Below are positions 12,688 through 23,493 of a stretch of DNA of 64,000 nt, in pieces (within the stretch, counting starts at the first letter, position 1; each line of letters starts with the position of its first letter). The notes beneath the pieces are model-generated. The model was not told the origin of the DNA, searched no databases, and saw nothing but the letters and a program-made list of their open reading frames with translations. This DNA is from Torreya grandis (taxonomy: Eukaryota > Streptophyta > Pinopsida > Cupressales > Taxaceae): positions 14,214,001 through 14,278,000 of the forward strand of contig JARHVA010000001.1 of assembly GCA_037957365.1 (NCBI GenBank), read 5' to 3'. The position numbers and the translations under genes are program-made.

Positions 12688-13195
12688 TGGGAAACTGACT
12701 ATTAATAATAAAACCATGTCACACAAGAGAAAACCCAAGAAACTCCACATGTAAAGACACATTCAAAAAAGTATTCATATGAGAGATTCTACCAATAATA
12801 TAGAAATGTATTACTTCAAACATAGAAATCTACAAGGTAGAAGTGTGCAAACAAAATGTTCCACAACAATAATACTAAGGATCAAAGAGTTATCCTTGAT
12901 TCTCCTAAATGACTACATTTCTACCAACTCATTAGATGAAATATGCTCCAAGACTTATGCTTATCACTTAACAAGCACACAAAGGTTCCTTATATAGAAA
13001 AAATAAGAGGTGAGAGAGATATTTATTGATGATGTGAAAAGTGAAAGCATTCCCTAGGTTACACCTAACCCTTCTCACACATGTGAGAGTAACTACCACA
13101 TTAAATATGTATTTAACAATGTTGTGCACATGATAAATTTCACCTTCATAACAAAACTACCAAAGGTGGAGTTCACATAAAGTGTGAATATAACA
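12688..13195 (-). mobile_element. 3' LTR of a non-autonomous LTR element (508 bp)
   Basis: This is a direct repeat of 14721-15233. Shared blocks include GAGAGATT(C/T)(T/C)ACCAATAA, TCTCCTAAATGACTACAT(T/C)TCTAC, GATGAAATATGCTCCAA, TTCCCTAGGTTACA and GTGGAGTTCACATAAAGTGTGAATAT. On the element's own (minus) strand it starts TGTTATATTCACAC and ends CCCA. It is flanked inside by a purine-rich CAGGGGGTAATGG on the minus strand (about 13203-13215), a fair polypurine tract. Confidence 0.85.
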
Positions 13196-13235
13196 CATAC
13201 CATTACCCCCTGAAGAACTTAGGTGATGTGGTAAA

Positions 13236-13335
13236 GAGAAGAGAGTCTCAAGCTCATAAGTATGGATCCCGATAGCGGCCCTGATGAGAAGAGAGTCTCA
13301 AGCTCATAAGTATGGATCCCGATAGCGGTCCTGAT
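13236..13335 (+). repeat. Perfect 50-bp tandem duplication with one mismatch
   Basis: Units 13236-13285 and 13286-13335 both read GAGAAGAGAGTCTCAAGCTC through GGxCCTGAT and differ only at position 44 of the unit (C at 13279, T at 13329). The surrounding element is far more diverged than this, so the duplication is recent. Confidence 0.95.
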
Positions 13336-14348
13336 GAGGTACCCATGTACAATATAAGAGTAAAAAAAATTAACTTGTTGAAGTAGATGATTGTTGCATC
13401 TAATGAAACCTCCAACTAAATGGATTAGATGTTAAGGAATGAAGCAAAGACTAAAAGTGACAATTATTATGGCCACTAGAAACTATCATGTCATGATACT
13501 AAAACTAGCCATCATTTGGATAAGAAACATCTGCATGAAACTCAAACAAAACTTGTTACTCTTTAGTTCAACATAATCAATTAGACGAGTGACCAAATTA
13601 TCAATACTCATTGGAATATCAAAAATATGAAAGCATGGTCAAGGCAAAGCATGGTCCCAAAAACAGATTGCTCACTTGTAAAGATGAAGGAATCAAAAAA
13701 ATAAACAGCTTTCATGAATATGGCTCTGCGAACAAGAGTGATTATATGATAAATCTTCCAACCAAAATTTATGGATAACCAACCTCTATATCCACCTAGT
13801 TTATAGGAAGAAAAACTAGATATAAAGCATACTTGAACAACCAAGGAAGCATTAGTAATATACAACATGCCTAACTCCCCTGCTCCCTCTATATTATTAC
13901 TCTTTAAAATTTGAAATCTCTCCAAAATCAACAAATGAAAACCAAACTGACTGAAACAAAAGTCTTCATATGGTTTTTTGGGCGTTGTGGTTGGAATGAA
14001 AAAACATCATATTTGCTTCAAGATGCTCCAATAATGTAGAAAATCGCAAATTTACCCTTGAAATTCAAGTGCTTGCCAAATGAGCTCATAGTGTCCAATT
14101 TAGGGGAAATAAAAGTCAAAATTGAGTTTCTTTAGCACCCTGAATGGAATGGAAATGTTTGATTCACACCAAAAACTATCAAAAATGAAAAAGGAAAACT
14201 CTACACTATAACCCCTCCACATGTATATCTTCAATAGGTACATGAATCCAACCAAATGAAACACCATAATCTAAAACGAGAAGAAATGAGACATGAAAAG
14301 AAATCTCCATGGTATATAAATCACTCCATGCAAATGACCCTAAAATTG

Positions 14349-14600
14349 TAGATTTGGTACCAAAAAAATAATGTAATTTTGAAACCCCAAAACGATTAGC
14401 TTGAATATGTAAATTTGGCACAAAAACAAAATCCAATGTAATTTTGAAAACCCAAAAGGGTTGGCAAAAAACTGATGTTCATGGACGAAAAAAATACCTA
14501 GTGAAATTTTGAAAACCCCAAGGATAGGCACAAAAATGTTGTTATGGCACCACAAAAATACCAAAGGGTAATGTTGAAACCTAAAAAGGGTTGACACATA
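14349..14600 (-). repeat. Four-unit ~62-bp minisatellite
   Basis: The string (G)GCACAAAAA .. AATGTAATTTTGAAA(A)CCC(C)AAAAGG recurs, with drift, at about 14349, 14411, 14480 and 14542. Each unit has an A-rich run, then TxAAxxTTGAAA(A)CCxxAA and a GGTTGGCA-like end. It lies just inside the primer-binding site of the non-autonomous element. Confidence 0.65.
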
Positions 14601-14702
14601 TACTTGCCTAGGGGTCAAAGAAGTTGTGTGAGAATGTTGAGCTTGCTGAAAACTACATAAATCCACAATTGCTAGCTATGAAAAATGGCTATAGTATAGG
14701 AA

Positions 14703-14717
14703 CAAGTTTTGATACCA
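14703..14717 (-). other. Primer-binding site (tRNA-Met type)
   Basis: The minus strand reads TGGTATCAAAACTTG, three bases inside the LTR end (CCCA). The first eight bases match the plant consensus TGGTATCAGAGC. This fixes the element's orientation as minus. Confidence 0.75.
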
Positions 14718-14720
14718 TAT

Positions 14721-15233
14721 TGGGAAATGAGATAATAACATTGAAACCATGCTAGGTAAGAGAAAACCCTAAAAACTTTGCATATAAAGACATCATCGAA
14801 CAACAAGGATTTGTACGAGAGATTTCACCAATAACATAGAAACGTATCACTCCAAACAAAGGAATGTAGAAGGGAGAATTGTGCAAACAAAATGTTGCAC
14901 AAAAATATTACCAAGGAACAAAGAGTGATCCTTAGTTCTCCTAAATGACTACATCTCTACAAGCTCACTAGATGAAATATGCTCCAAAACTAGTGTTTAT
15001 TAATAATCAAGGACACAAAGGTTCCATATATACAAAAAGTGAAATGTGAGTGGGAGATGCTTATTGGTGATGGGAAAGGTGGAAGCATTCCCTAGGTTAC
15101 ATATAATCCTTCTCACACATGTGAGGATAACTTCCACATTAAACACAAATATAACAATGTTGTGCACATAATACATCTCACCTTGATAAGAAAACTACAT
15201 AAGGTGGAGTTCACATAAAGTGTGAATATGACA
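14721..15233 (-). mobile_element. 5' LTR of the non-autonomous LTR element (513 bp)
   Basis: Partner of the LTR at 12688-13195. On the minus strand it begins TGTCATATTCACAC and ends TTTCCCA, three bases before the primer site. No exact 5-bp target duplication is visible: on the plus strand the outer flanks are CACTA on the left and ACTCC on the right. They may have decayed, or the border may be a few bases off. Confidence 0.8.
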
Positions 15234-15470
15234 ACTCCAAAATCCACTCCCAATGTTTTATCATTGATCTTGTTCTACACAACAACGAAATACTCATTCA
15301 AAAAGTAGAGCACCACAAAGTTATTGACCTAGAGGGTTGAGCTTTTAAAGAACCACATACATGCATTAATGCAATTTGAGCCCATTTAGCAATATCTACT
15401 TGGACTTGAAACACCAATTAATAGTGGTTCAGAAAGGTTGAAGAAAACTTAAGAAGATTGGCCAATATAA
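15234..15470 (-). pseudogene. LINE segment upstream of the LTR insertion
   Basis: On the minus strand, just outside the 5' LTR, the frame reads NKINDKTLGVD. Followed by the GFPYEFYNAPW found on the other side of the LTR element (12680), this gives the LINE RT signature normally seen as NGKSPGPDGLPxEFYKxxW. The reading therefore appears to continue across the insertion. The match is short and includes a stop (TAG) just upstream. Confidence 0.5.
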
Positions 15471-15930
15471 ACAAGCTCGGATCTGAGCACTTTTGGTAGA
15501 GTGGCATTTTGCAAGGTTAAACATGTTTTTTAATTTAACGACCACGGTCTGTAACTAGTAATCGAATGGGATTTGCTCAAGCTACATAACCCTCTGAAAT
15601 TTCATTGATAATGGCATCATCTACCCATTTTCAAACCCTTGCTACTTACTTGCCATAATGACTAAGAAAGGAGGCAATGTGAGTAATCACATGATTCCAC
15701 CACTCAATTCCGCTGCTAACATTTGGCAGAGGTGGCACAATATTCCAAACTTGAGCTGAGTTAAGTAGTACCCGAATGAGTGATGAGAGACATGCTTATG
15801 AAAAACCAAATATAGGCAATTTTTCATAAGCCACCTCCCATTTCTAGTTAGAAAATGATGCGGTTGTGATAAGATAACAATCTTTGGGAAGACAATGACA
15901 AGTTGCTTGATGACCATATGCAATTTTGAC
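15471..15930 (-). repeat. Tandem duplication, copy 1, in the probable LINE EN-RT linker
   Basis: This copy repeats 16011-16451 in the same orientation (GAGCTC/GCTCGGATCTGAGCAC, TTTAATTTAACGxCCA, AGGAGGCAATG.GAGTAATCACATGATTCCACCACTCAATTCC and others). The minus-strand frame contains SSGIEWWNHVITHIASFLSH. It sits where the endonuclease-RT linker of the minus-strand LINE would be, but I have no definite motif to prove it. Confidence 0.65.
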
Positions 15931-16010
15931 AACTTTGATTTATTCTTTGACTTGCTTCCCCCTTAAATATTTGAAGAAATCTTTAAAGATGCAATCTCTC
16001 ATTATCAGCG

Positions 16011-16451
16011 AATATAAACGAGCTCAGATCTAAGCACCTTTGGTAGTGTCGCCTTTTGCAAGCTTAAGCATGATTTTTAATTTAACGGCCATGGTCTACA
16101 ACTAGTGATTGAATGAAATTTGCTCGAGGTACATAACCCTCTAAATTTCTTTGATAATGGTATCATCGGCCCATTTTAAAACCCTCACTACTTACTTGCC
16201 ACAATGACTAAGAAGGGAGGCAATGCGAGTAATCACATGATTCCACCACTCAATTCCACTGCTAGCATTTGGCAGAGGTGGCACAATTTTCCAAACTTGA
16301 GCTCTATGAAAAACAATGAGACACATGCTTATAAAAAATGAATATAGGTGATTTTCTACAAGCCACCTCCCCTTTCCAATTAGAAAATGATGGGGTTGTG
16401 ATAAGAGAGAACAATCTTTTCGTGGATGGGGACATGTTGCTTGACGACCAT
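16011..16451 (-). repeat. Tandem duplication, copy 2, in the probable LINE EN-RT linker
   Basis: Partner of 15471-15930, offset about 540 bases. Its minus-strand frame reads WKIVPPLPNASSGIEWWNHV and continues ITRIASLLSHCGK. It lacks ~20 bases that copy 1 has near the middle (after AACTTGAGCT). The protein-level similarity of the copies suggests the duplicated piece was coding. Confidence 0.65.
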
Positions 16452-17689
16452 AATACTATCAAGCCTTTTGAGAACACAATCACAACTGGTCTGGAAATTT
16501 AATCACCAAAACCAAGGACTTGGGATTAATGACCACTATCAAAAGATGTCATATCCATTTTTCAATTAATTTATTCTTATGGACAAAATGTTCATTCTAA
16601 TATTATCTTTGGGTTTAAAAAAAGAGAAAGGAAAATAATTTTATTTAATATTGATTATTTGGACTCGAAATATTCATTATTTCTTAATTTTGATAATAAG
16701 GGCCAAATAATTAATAAAATATGATTATTGAATGCTTTATTAGCCAAATTGGGACATGGTATTTTAAAGAAAAGGATAATGATGTGAGTTTAAAAGTAAA
16801 TTAATAAATTAATTTTGCATTCTTATCCTCCAGAGAAATTAATAGATTTGGAAAAATTCAAAAATAAGACAAAAGCAAGAAAAAAAGAATTAAAACAAAT
16901 TATGAAAAGTGGAGAAAGATGACAACTAATGACTTTTTCTAATTAGCTTTTTATTTTTCTAAAGCAAGGAGCTAGTTTTTGACACCCCCTTTAGGCCCTC
17001 TTGGTTATTTATATTTCATAATTTCATTCTGAAAGATCTTTTGTTGAACTAATAATTTTATCTATTAAAAAAGTGTGCATGTAATGTTTTTCATATCATC
17101 CTGGAGTAAAATTTTTTGAATGAAGGTGGTCTTTGAATGAAACCCTTGTGATCCAAAAATACAATTCCATATATGAGTTGTTACAGAGCTTGAAGGAGTG
17201 TATATTTCAACTAGTGTTCAATATTTATGCAAATTACTAGTGTAAGTGGAGATGAAGGTGTTTGTTTCAGAATTGTAGGTTTGTTGCAATAGCTATCAAG
17301 TGTATTTTGAGGTTGAGTTCAGATTATTTCAATGTTTTACTGTGTTGTGTATCCACTCTACAAGTATTGTAAATTTATGATGTTTTCTAAACAATATTTG
17401 TAGTGCATGTGTGTGAAATTGGTTAGGGTTTTGCCCAAACTTTGTAGTTCATTTTAGAACTATTGTGGGGAGTATATTTTAGTAAGTTGTAATATTTTTG
17501 AAATTATTTTAATATAATAAAAGATTCGATATGTGATGGATTTGAGTAATTGTGGTATTTCTCAAAAAATGCCAAAATCTGGATTCACTAGTTAGTGTAG
17601 AAAGAGCATATCTCATACAAATATTGTTCCAAATACAAAGTTAATTTCAGATCTGATCTTTCTAATATTAATTTCAATATGACGATATG
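16452..17689. other. AT-rich insertion-like block between LINE parts
   Basis: No ORF or family signature. It has a TATA-like TTATTTATATTTCATAA at about 17003 after a CACCCCCTTTAGGCCCTC stretch, a promoter-like or LTR-like look, but without paired ends. It separates the LINE endonuclease piece from the linker piece. Confidence 0.35.
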
Positions 17690-18260
17690 ACAAAAAAGGC
17701 CTAACAACCCCCAACAATTATTTAAATAAAACAAAGCTTCATGCTCCCCAATACACCATCACATCAATAAAGCACCTTCTTTCTCCTCATGGGATTCAAT
17801 CATATTAAAATCTTTGTAGATGAGACAATGAGAAAAAAAACAAGTTATCAACCAACCAACGCCATAATGACGCTCCTTTTAGGCCATCATTAGGTGCATA
17901 GACATTAATGAGACCCATATAATAGCCATCAATGTCAAAGGTGACCCATATTACATGATGCATGGGGCCATCTCCTAAGGTATAACTAAAGGGAAAACAT
18001 TTAGGGAATCAATATATTAGCACCCCCACAATCATCCTCATGCAAAGTGGAGTATCACATGGCATCTAATCATATACACTTTAGAAAAGCAATACAAAAG
18101 AAATATTGCAACCTTAACTTCTGATAAACAATATGTAAGGCACCAAGCCACTACCAATCAAGTTGCATGGTGGATTTTCTAAAGGACTCTATGAGACCAC
18201 ATACATTCAACAAAAGAATATCCATAAGGAATCCTCAATGTGTAATTCTCCTTGGCCATC
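17690..18260 (-). pseudogene. LINE endonuclease (EEP) fragment
   Basis: On the minus strand the sequence reads GANILIP (via frameshift), WVTFDIDGYYMGLINVYAPN, DGLKGASLWRWLVDN, then KDFNMIESHEEKEGALL and a WCIGEHEALFYLNN tail. NVYAPND and DFNMIES correspond to the apurinic-endonuclease motifs NVYAPTD and GDFNMVES of plant LINEs; the Gly before DFN is Lys here. Stops near 17740 and 18010 break it. The orientation matches the RT at 10.9-12.7 kb, so both may come from one LINE. Confidence 0.8.
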
Positions 18261-20404
18261 CACATACCATTCCATGGTGTACAAAGCTACAAACTTATTG
18301 CTTGAAAGAGGATGTTTGTTTGTTAAAACAAAATCTTCTTGTTAAATAGAGTGGCACACAACCTCAACCTCTCCCTTTGGAGAGTCACCACAACCTCAAG
18401 GCAAGTTGCACAAAAACATAGTGTGGAAGATTCATTAAGGATCATGTCCTAGCTCTCGAAATAATAATTTACACGGAATTAACTCAAAAAACTTGACTTG
18501 AATAATTGGATGAGTTTGCCTTTGAGGCATAGTGCTAAGTAGAGGGGTACTATACTCAAGCTTTTGTCACATATTGTTGGAAGTTGTATTGTCTCTATAG
18601 TTGCTTTCTTGTTACCAATTGTAGTCCAACCATCATTTTTTTCAATCCAAAATGTTAAGTCCAAAGTAACATAGTTAACTTAAACATTATGATGATCATT
18701 TTAGATAAGACCCTAGAATTGTAATAGTCTAAAAAAATAACTAATTTTCAAGCATTTACAATTATTGAATTTATCAACACAATTAAACATTATTTTAAAA
18801 CCCAATCAACCTTAAGCTTCTATAATGAGCAAGTCTTGTTTATGTGTGTATATTAGCTAATGCAAGTTTACCATATTTTATCTTCAATAATTTATTATCA
18901 TTTCTATAATGTAAATTATTTTTATGTTAAACACTTGAAAAAATTGCAAAATATATATATAATAATAGGAGGGAAGTGTTGTTGACCAAAACAAAACATG
19001 ACCGATCAATGAATCATTAACCCTCTCCTCATTCACCTTCATTCATTACCATATTTAAAAGTATGAACTTCTATTAAATAAATTTAGTATAAGCTATAAA
19101 GAATCAAATTATTGCTTATAACATCTTTTTTAAAACTTATTTAGAAAAAAACTTAATTCTACGAAATATTAGTTGCAACAAAGGTTATAATGAATAGTCT
19201 TCTATAACTTTACAATTATAGAAACATATTCTCAATTCTATTAAATTTCGAAGTAAACAAACTATTTAAAAAATTGGAAACAAAATCAACAAAATATGTA
19301 ATCAATGCACAAACTAGATGGATAGTTGGAACACAAAAGAAAAGATAATCGATGAAATGGACAATAATAAAAACTTAAACTTACACTACTCAGTGAAGAG
19401 CCTTGTGCTTAACAAAATGCAAAGTTGGTAGTGGATTCGTCATTGGATAAATGTCTGAAATTTACATCCTCCGTGTCAATCATTCCCCATTTATTTTGGA
19501 ATTTTATAATAACATGTTTTTATTTTTGTTCATGTATCAACTTTGAACCCCCCATTCCAATTTCACAATATCTAACTCTAAATTATTGTGGACATAATCT
19601 TGGATTGTGTGGAAGAACCTCTTTTGACTATATGCATGTCATTTGTATAATTCACTATATGACTAGTTAATTTTACCTTGGATAAAGACTTTATTTCGTT
19701 GAGAAGGAAAATCCTATTACGTTTTTGCCAAACCATTACTAATTTGAGGAGTTGCTATTATGATATGTATTTCTATTGTATAGTCCTTACTAGCTATTTT
19801 TAGCTAACGCCCAATCACAAACCATTACAAAATTTGGGCTTTATCATTCATAGGTGTGCATGCAACTGTTTTAGCAGTGTACTACTTGCCTTTATGGTTT
19901 AAGAAAACCCCACATCACCAAAATCATATAAAGGCTAGGGTGCAACGGATGCAGTATCCTACATTGGGGGAGGTAAATTGTGATTTGAGCACAAGGAGCC
20001 TCCTTGTGGTTCTACGTTAAAATTTGAAAGATGTTAAGACATGGGTGGAAGTGTTGAACCCTACGTGTCACCTATTGTAAAATTAAAAAACAACCCTTCT
20101 TATAGACTTAAGTGATCCTCACATTACATTCAAATTTTGTTATGTTTCACATAAACCACTCTCAAATAATAGACTTAATTACTAAACATTTTGATGTGGC
20201 CTTCAATGGAAATGAAAAATGTTCCTTCCTAGTTGAACATTTTCTTTGTTTCTCTTGTGTCAATTTTCAAAGGTATATTTGACAAATATTAACTTTATTT
20301 ATGTTTTGCGAGTTACAATAAAGGCAAAGCTAAGCTGCTAATTATCGATGATGACTGTAAGGTGGCCTTTTGATAAAATGAGTGTAAAACTGATTTGCCA
20401 CAAA
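18261..20404. other. Unassigned stretch
   Basis: Short frames only (for example 18479-18664 minus and 19425-19670 plus), none recognisable. The part next to 18260 may continue into LINE sequence upstream of the endonuclease. The rest is AT-rich with no repeat partner that I noticed. Confidence 0.25.
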
Positions 20405-20905
20405 TTTTTTAGTTAACTAAGAAATTGGTTTGGATTTTAAGCTAATAATAATGATATATAGTGAAACTTAACAATATGCAACAAGTACATTTCATATGCA
20501 ATTTCTAATATGAGATGAAAATCATATGCAATATATATTGCACGCCACAAGACCATATGCAATATATATTGCAACTAAACCTTGTTTAATTTAAATAACC
20601 ATTAGGGGTTGTCAGACCCTATCTTTAAAAAACCAATGGGGGTTGAGGACAAGGAAGGTGCTCTACTGATGCAGTGGTGTATTGGGGAGCATGAAGCCTT
20701 GTTTTAATTGAATAACCGTTCGGGGTTGTCAGACCCTCTCCTTTTTTAGTTAACTAAGAGAATGGAATGGATTTTAAGCTAATAATAATGATATATAATG
20801 AGATGAAGATTGGATTTTTATTTAACTAAGTACATTTCACATGCAATTTGCAATACAAGAAAAAGATTGTATGCAGTATATATTGCACACCACATTATCA
20901 TATAA
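20405..20905 (+). repeat. Broken tandem duplication flanking LINE debris
   Basis: The block TTTTTTAGTTAACTAAGA.AxTGG..TGGATTTTAAGCTAATAATAATGATATATA with a downstream ACATTTCAxATGCAATTT and ATGCA(A/G)TATATATTGCAC(G/A)CCACA occurs at 20405-20560 and 20742-20900. Between these copies the block CCTTGTTT(T)AATT.AATAACC.TT.GGGGTTGTCAGACCCT occurs at 20580-20620 and 20697-20738. The nested arrangement suggests a tandem duplication of about 338 bp followed by deletions. Confidence 0.8.
20630..20745 (+). pseudogene. Second LINE endonuclease fragment
   Basis: The plus-strand frame GVEDKEGALLMQWCIGEHEA, then LF-stop-LNNRSGLSDP, matches the C-terminal end of the endonuclease piece at 17690-17790, which is on the opposite strand. 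At DNA level the shared run is AAGGTGCT(C/T)TA(C/T)TGATG and GTGTATTGGGGAGCATGAAGC. These are two remnants of one LINE family lying as inverted copies about 2.9 kb apart. Confidence 0.75.
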
Positions 20906-22699
20906 ACACTTCAGGTCCATCAGAAACAAAGCAATGCATTGTTTCATATGCAACTCTTGACATTCATTTGTAGGTGGTTAAAAGATGGGACGCATATTTA
21001 CCAGGATGGACATAGCACTATATCATCCAAGCTTGTCAACATCAAATTGATTCTGCTTATTTTGTGCAGATAAATGAATTATAACATTAAAACCAGCAAT
21101 CTGGTAGACCACCTACCGTATCTTATAGTTCTAGATCCACATTTCCATGCCAATCCCAATTTATATTTACTGGAAAACTTCCCAGTATGTCTTCCTTTCC
21201 AAACAACCGTTGTGCTCAAGCTCAATAATGCAATATCAATGTGAAAAAGATGCTTCAATCCTGAGACGATACCATCAACAGAATTTTCCTTCAAATGGGA
21301 ACATAATGATGATATATACTGTCATGTTAACTTCTATGGATAATGGGATTAGAAATAGTAATCCTAGAATGCCTACTAGTTTCAATGGAGATTCTCTCAC
21401 TGATATTTCTTCGGTGTAGAGGCTTTTGTATAATAAAAAACAACACCAAATATCGATGTTTACAGCTCCATCATGGATGGGAGATAGTACTTCGGTTTGT
21501 CATTCAAGTCAGTCAAAGGCTCTATTTCTTTGGTCTCTAAGGATAGAAAAACGCTACTGTAAGCACAATAATTCATTCAAGAAACCTCTTGTATTGATGC
21601 AGTTTAGCATAGGGGTTCCAATTAAAGGCAATTTGGCCCGAGCAGCCAAAACAAATTCATACAAGTCCAGAAAAAGACAACATATTCAGGAAGATTTCTA
21701 ATGTTATATAGAGCCCAACTGGAATGACTGTATTTTTCTCTAAAAATGAGGTTTATAAGCCCTTTCCAAGGCATTGATCAGCTTCTATTCTCCTATAACA
21801 AAATTCTCAGGCCACAAACACTTTAAATCTACCTACAACAGGTTCAGTAACTCCTTCCTTAAATTACCACCACTCAAAAAATGCTTTCAAGCATTTCGTC
21901 AAATAATTGGATAGATTTTGAGAGCTTAAAATCTCAGAACGTTTTCCCTTTTCCATGTACTTGTAAAACCCTCATTAAATTTGGCTTTACATTTTGGGAT
22001 GGCTGCTCCAATCGCGCCAACCTTCACATTGCCAAAGCATGCCCTTTTCCCTCTCTTTTTCGACTGTAACTTAATTTTTCTTGCTACTGTCCTCAAACTC
22101 TGTTCACTGCGTTTGTTTACTGCTATGCCCGCCCCTTAAACTTCTTTAATCGTAGAATATGAACAGCAATCTTCCAAAGGCATTTTTGGCTCTCATGGGC
22201 ATTTTTTGGCTGCTTTTCAAGTGTTAACTCCAGACCTGCTCCTTTTGCGAAACACATGAAAACCCCACAAAATCTGCATAATATTTTTTTAGTTGAGGTG
22301 ACCCCATGATTTCCACTCTTGACTTGCCCATGCCAAGTGTCTCACGAAATGTCAACACATGACAAAATTTAGTTTTTTTTTCCCATAAACTTGACATTTC
22401 CTTTAAGAGCACTTTGTCATGGACTCATAAGGATGACACTGAGCTATGATGACGATGATGAGATATAATGAAACTCAAAACAACTGACTACTCCTGCAGA
22501 AATTTTACAATGACAACAAAAAGATTCCTGGAAACATCCAGTAAATAATGGCCTAAAGAGGAAAACAACTCAAGACTCGAACACAACAAAACCTTCAATG
22601 ACGACTTTACTTACAAGAATATTTTTAGGCGATGCAAGATTGCCATACCCCAAGGATGCTCCTGCATCACATATACATCTTTCTTTTCAATGTCCATGA
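20906..22699. other. Unassigned stretch downstream of AAPT
   Basis: Less AT-rich than its surroundings. Several 60-90 codon frames occur on both strands (for example 21426-21701 plus, 21079-21294 minus) but none has a recognisable domain or splice pattern. It could be 3' flank of the AAPT gene or a decayed neighbour. Confidence 0.25.
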
Positions 22700-23493
22700 A
22701 TTATAAGTAGTATGCTATCAACCCTTTTGAAAGCAAGCTCACAATGTCAATTGATTTGCCGACTTTAGATACCGTTTCTTGATCAAGGACCAAGCATTTA
22801 ACTTTGATTGAAATAAGCATGCTATCAACCCTCTGAAAGCAATACTAAATTTCAACTTAAACATTTGCATAATCTGAGACACCACACATAAGAGATACTA
22901 TTTAAATTTAAACAATTGGATTATAATTAAACAGAATACAACCAACTGAAAATACTAAAAGACAAATATCTAACATGGATGCCTTCAATACTATACCAAG
23001 ACTGAAAAGCATTGGCTACACTCAACTGTGTTGAATCCCATAGCATTTACCTTGTGATTTCTGCAGCAAATTCCGTTAAGGAACAAATGTAATCTTCTCC
23101 GACATTTGCTTTTAAAACCTACCATTCTCGAAAGTAAAGAACACTTTCTTGCAATTGACCTTTGCAAGATTTAGACTGCAATTTTAGCAACACAGAACAG
23201 ATAAGGCAGCAATAACTGATCATGCCCAAATAATTTTCCGGCCTTTAGTTCAACCCAGTCCTTGGTCAAGACTGTGTCACCAGACACATACCCCTTGCGA
23301 TCAGAGTAATATTGTTACCATGGGCAAATCATCTATAAATACATGGTAGCAGATGGAGTGTATCGAACCTGGGTTGCTTTCTATTAAATGGTACTTATAA
23401 ATATAGAAACGGGCATTGGTGACTCTGTCCTTTGATGTTTTAAGCAGCCTCATTGTGACAAATAATTCCATCCAGGACAAAAGCGGCAGCTTC
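22700..23493 (-). other. Probable 3' UTR / 3' flank of AAPT
   Basis: This follows the AAPT stop codon (23494-23496) on the minus strand. It has no repeat signature and is compositionally similar to the exons. A cleavage site cannot be placed: I saw no clear AATAAA in the right place, so the lower end is a guess. Confidence 0.4.

Larger units (their letters stand above)
13196..14702 (-). mobile_element. Internal region of the non-autonomous element, without gag or pol
   Basis: About 1.5 kb between the two LTRs. Minus-strand frames of 108 and 76-108 codons are present (13608-13934, 14206-14666), but none resembles Gag, protease, RT or integrase. The size and lack of pol fit a TRIM/LARD-like parasite element mobilised in trans. 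It contains a 50-bp tandem duplication near its 3' end and a four-unit minisatellite near its 5' end, listed separately. Confidence 0.7.

Noticed and set aside
16920..17060. Promoter-like stretch with TATTTATATTTC
   Set aside because: No gene or LTR partner follows; a lone TATA-like string is expected by chance at this base composition.
21079..21700. Overlapping 65-91 codon frames with a faint protein-kinase-like look on the minus strand
   Set aside because: No HRD, DFG or APE motif could be found and the frame has many stops; resemblance is too weak to annotate.
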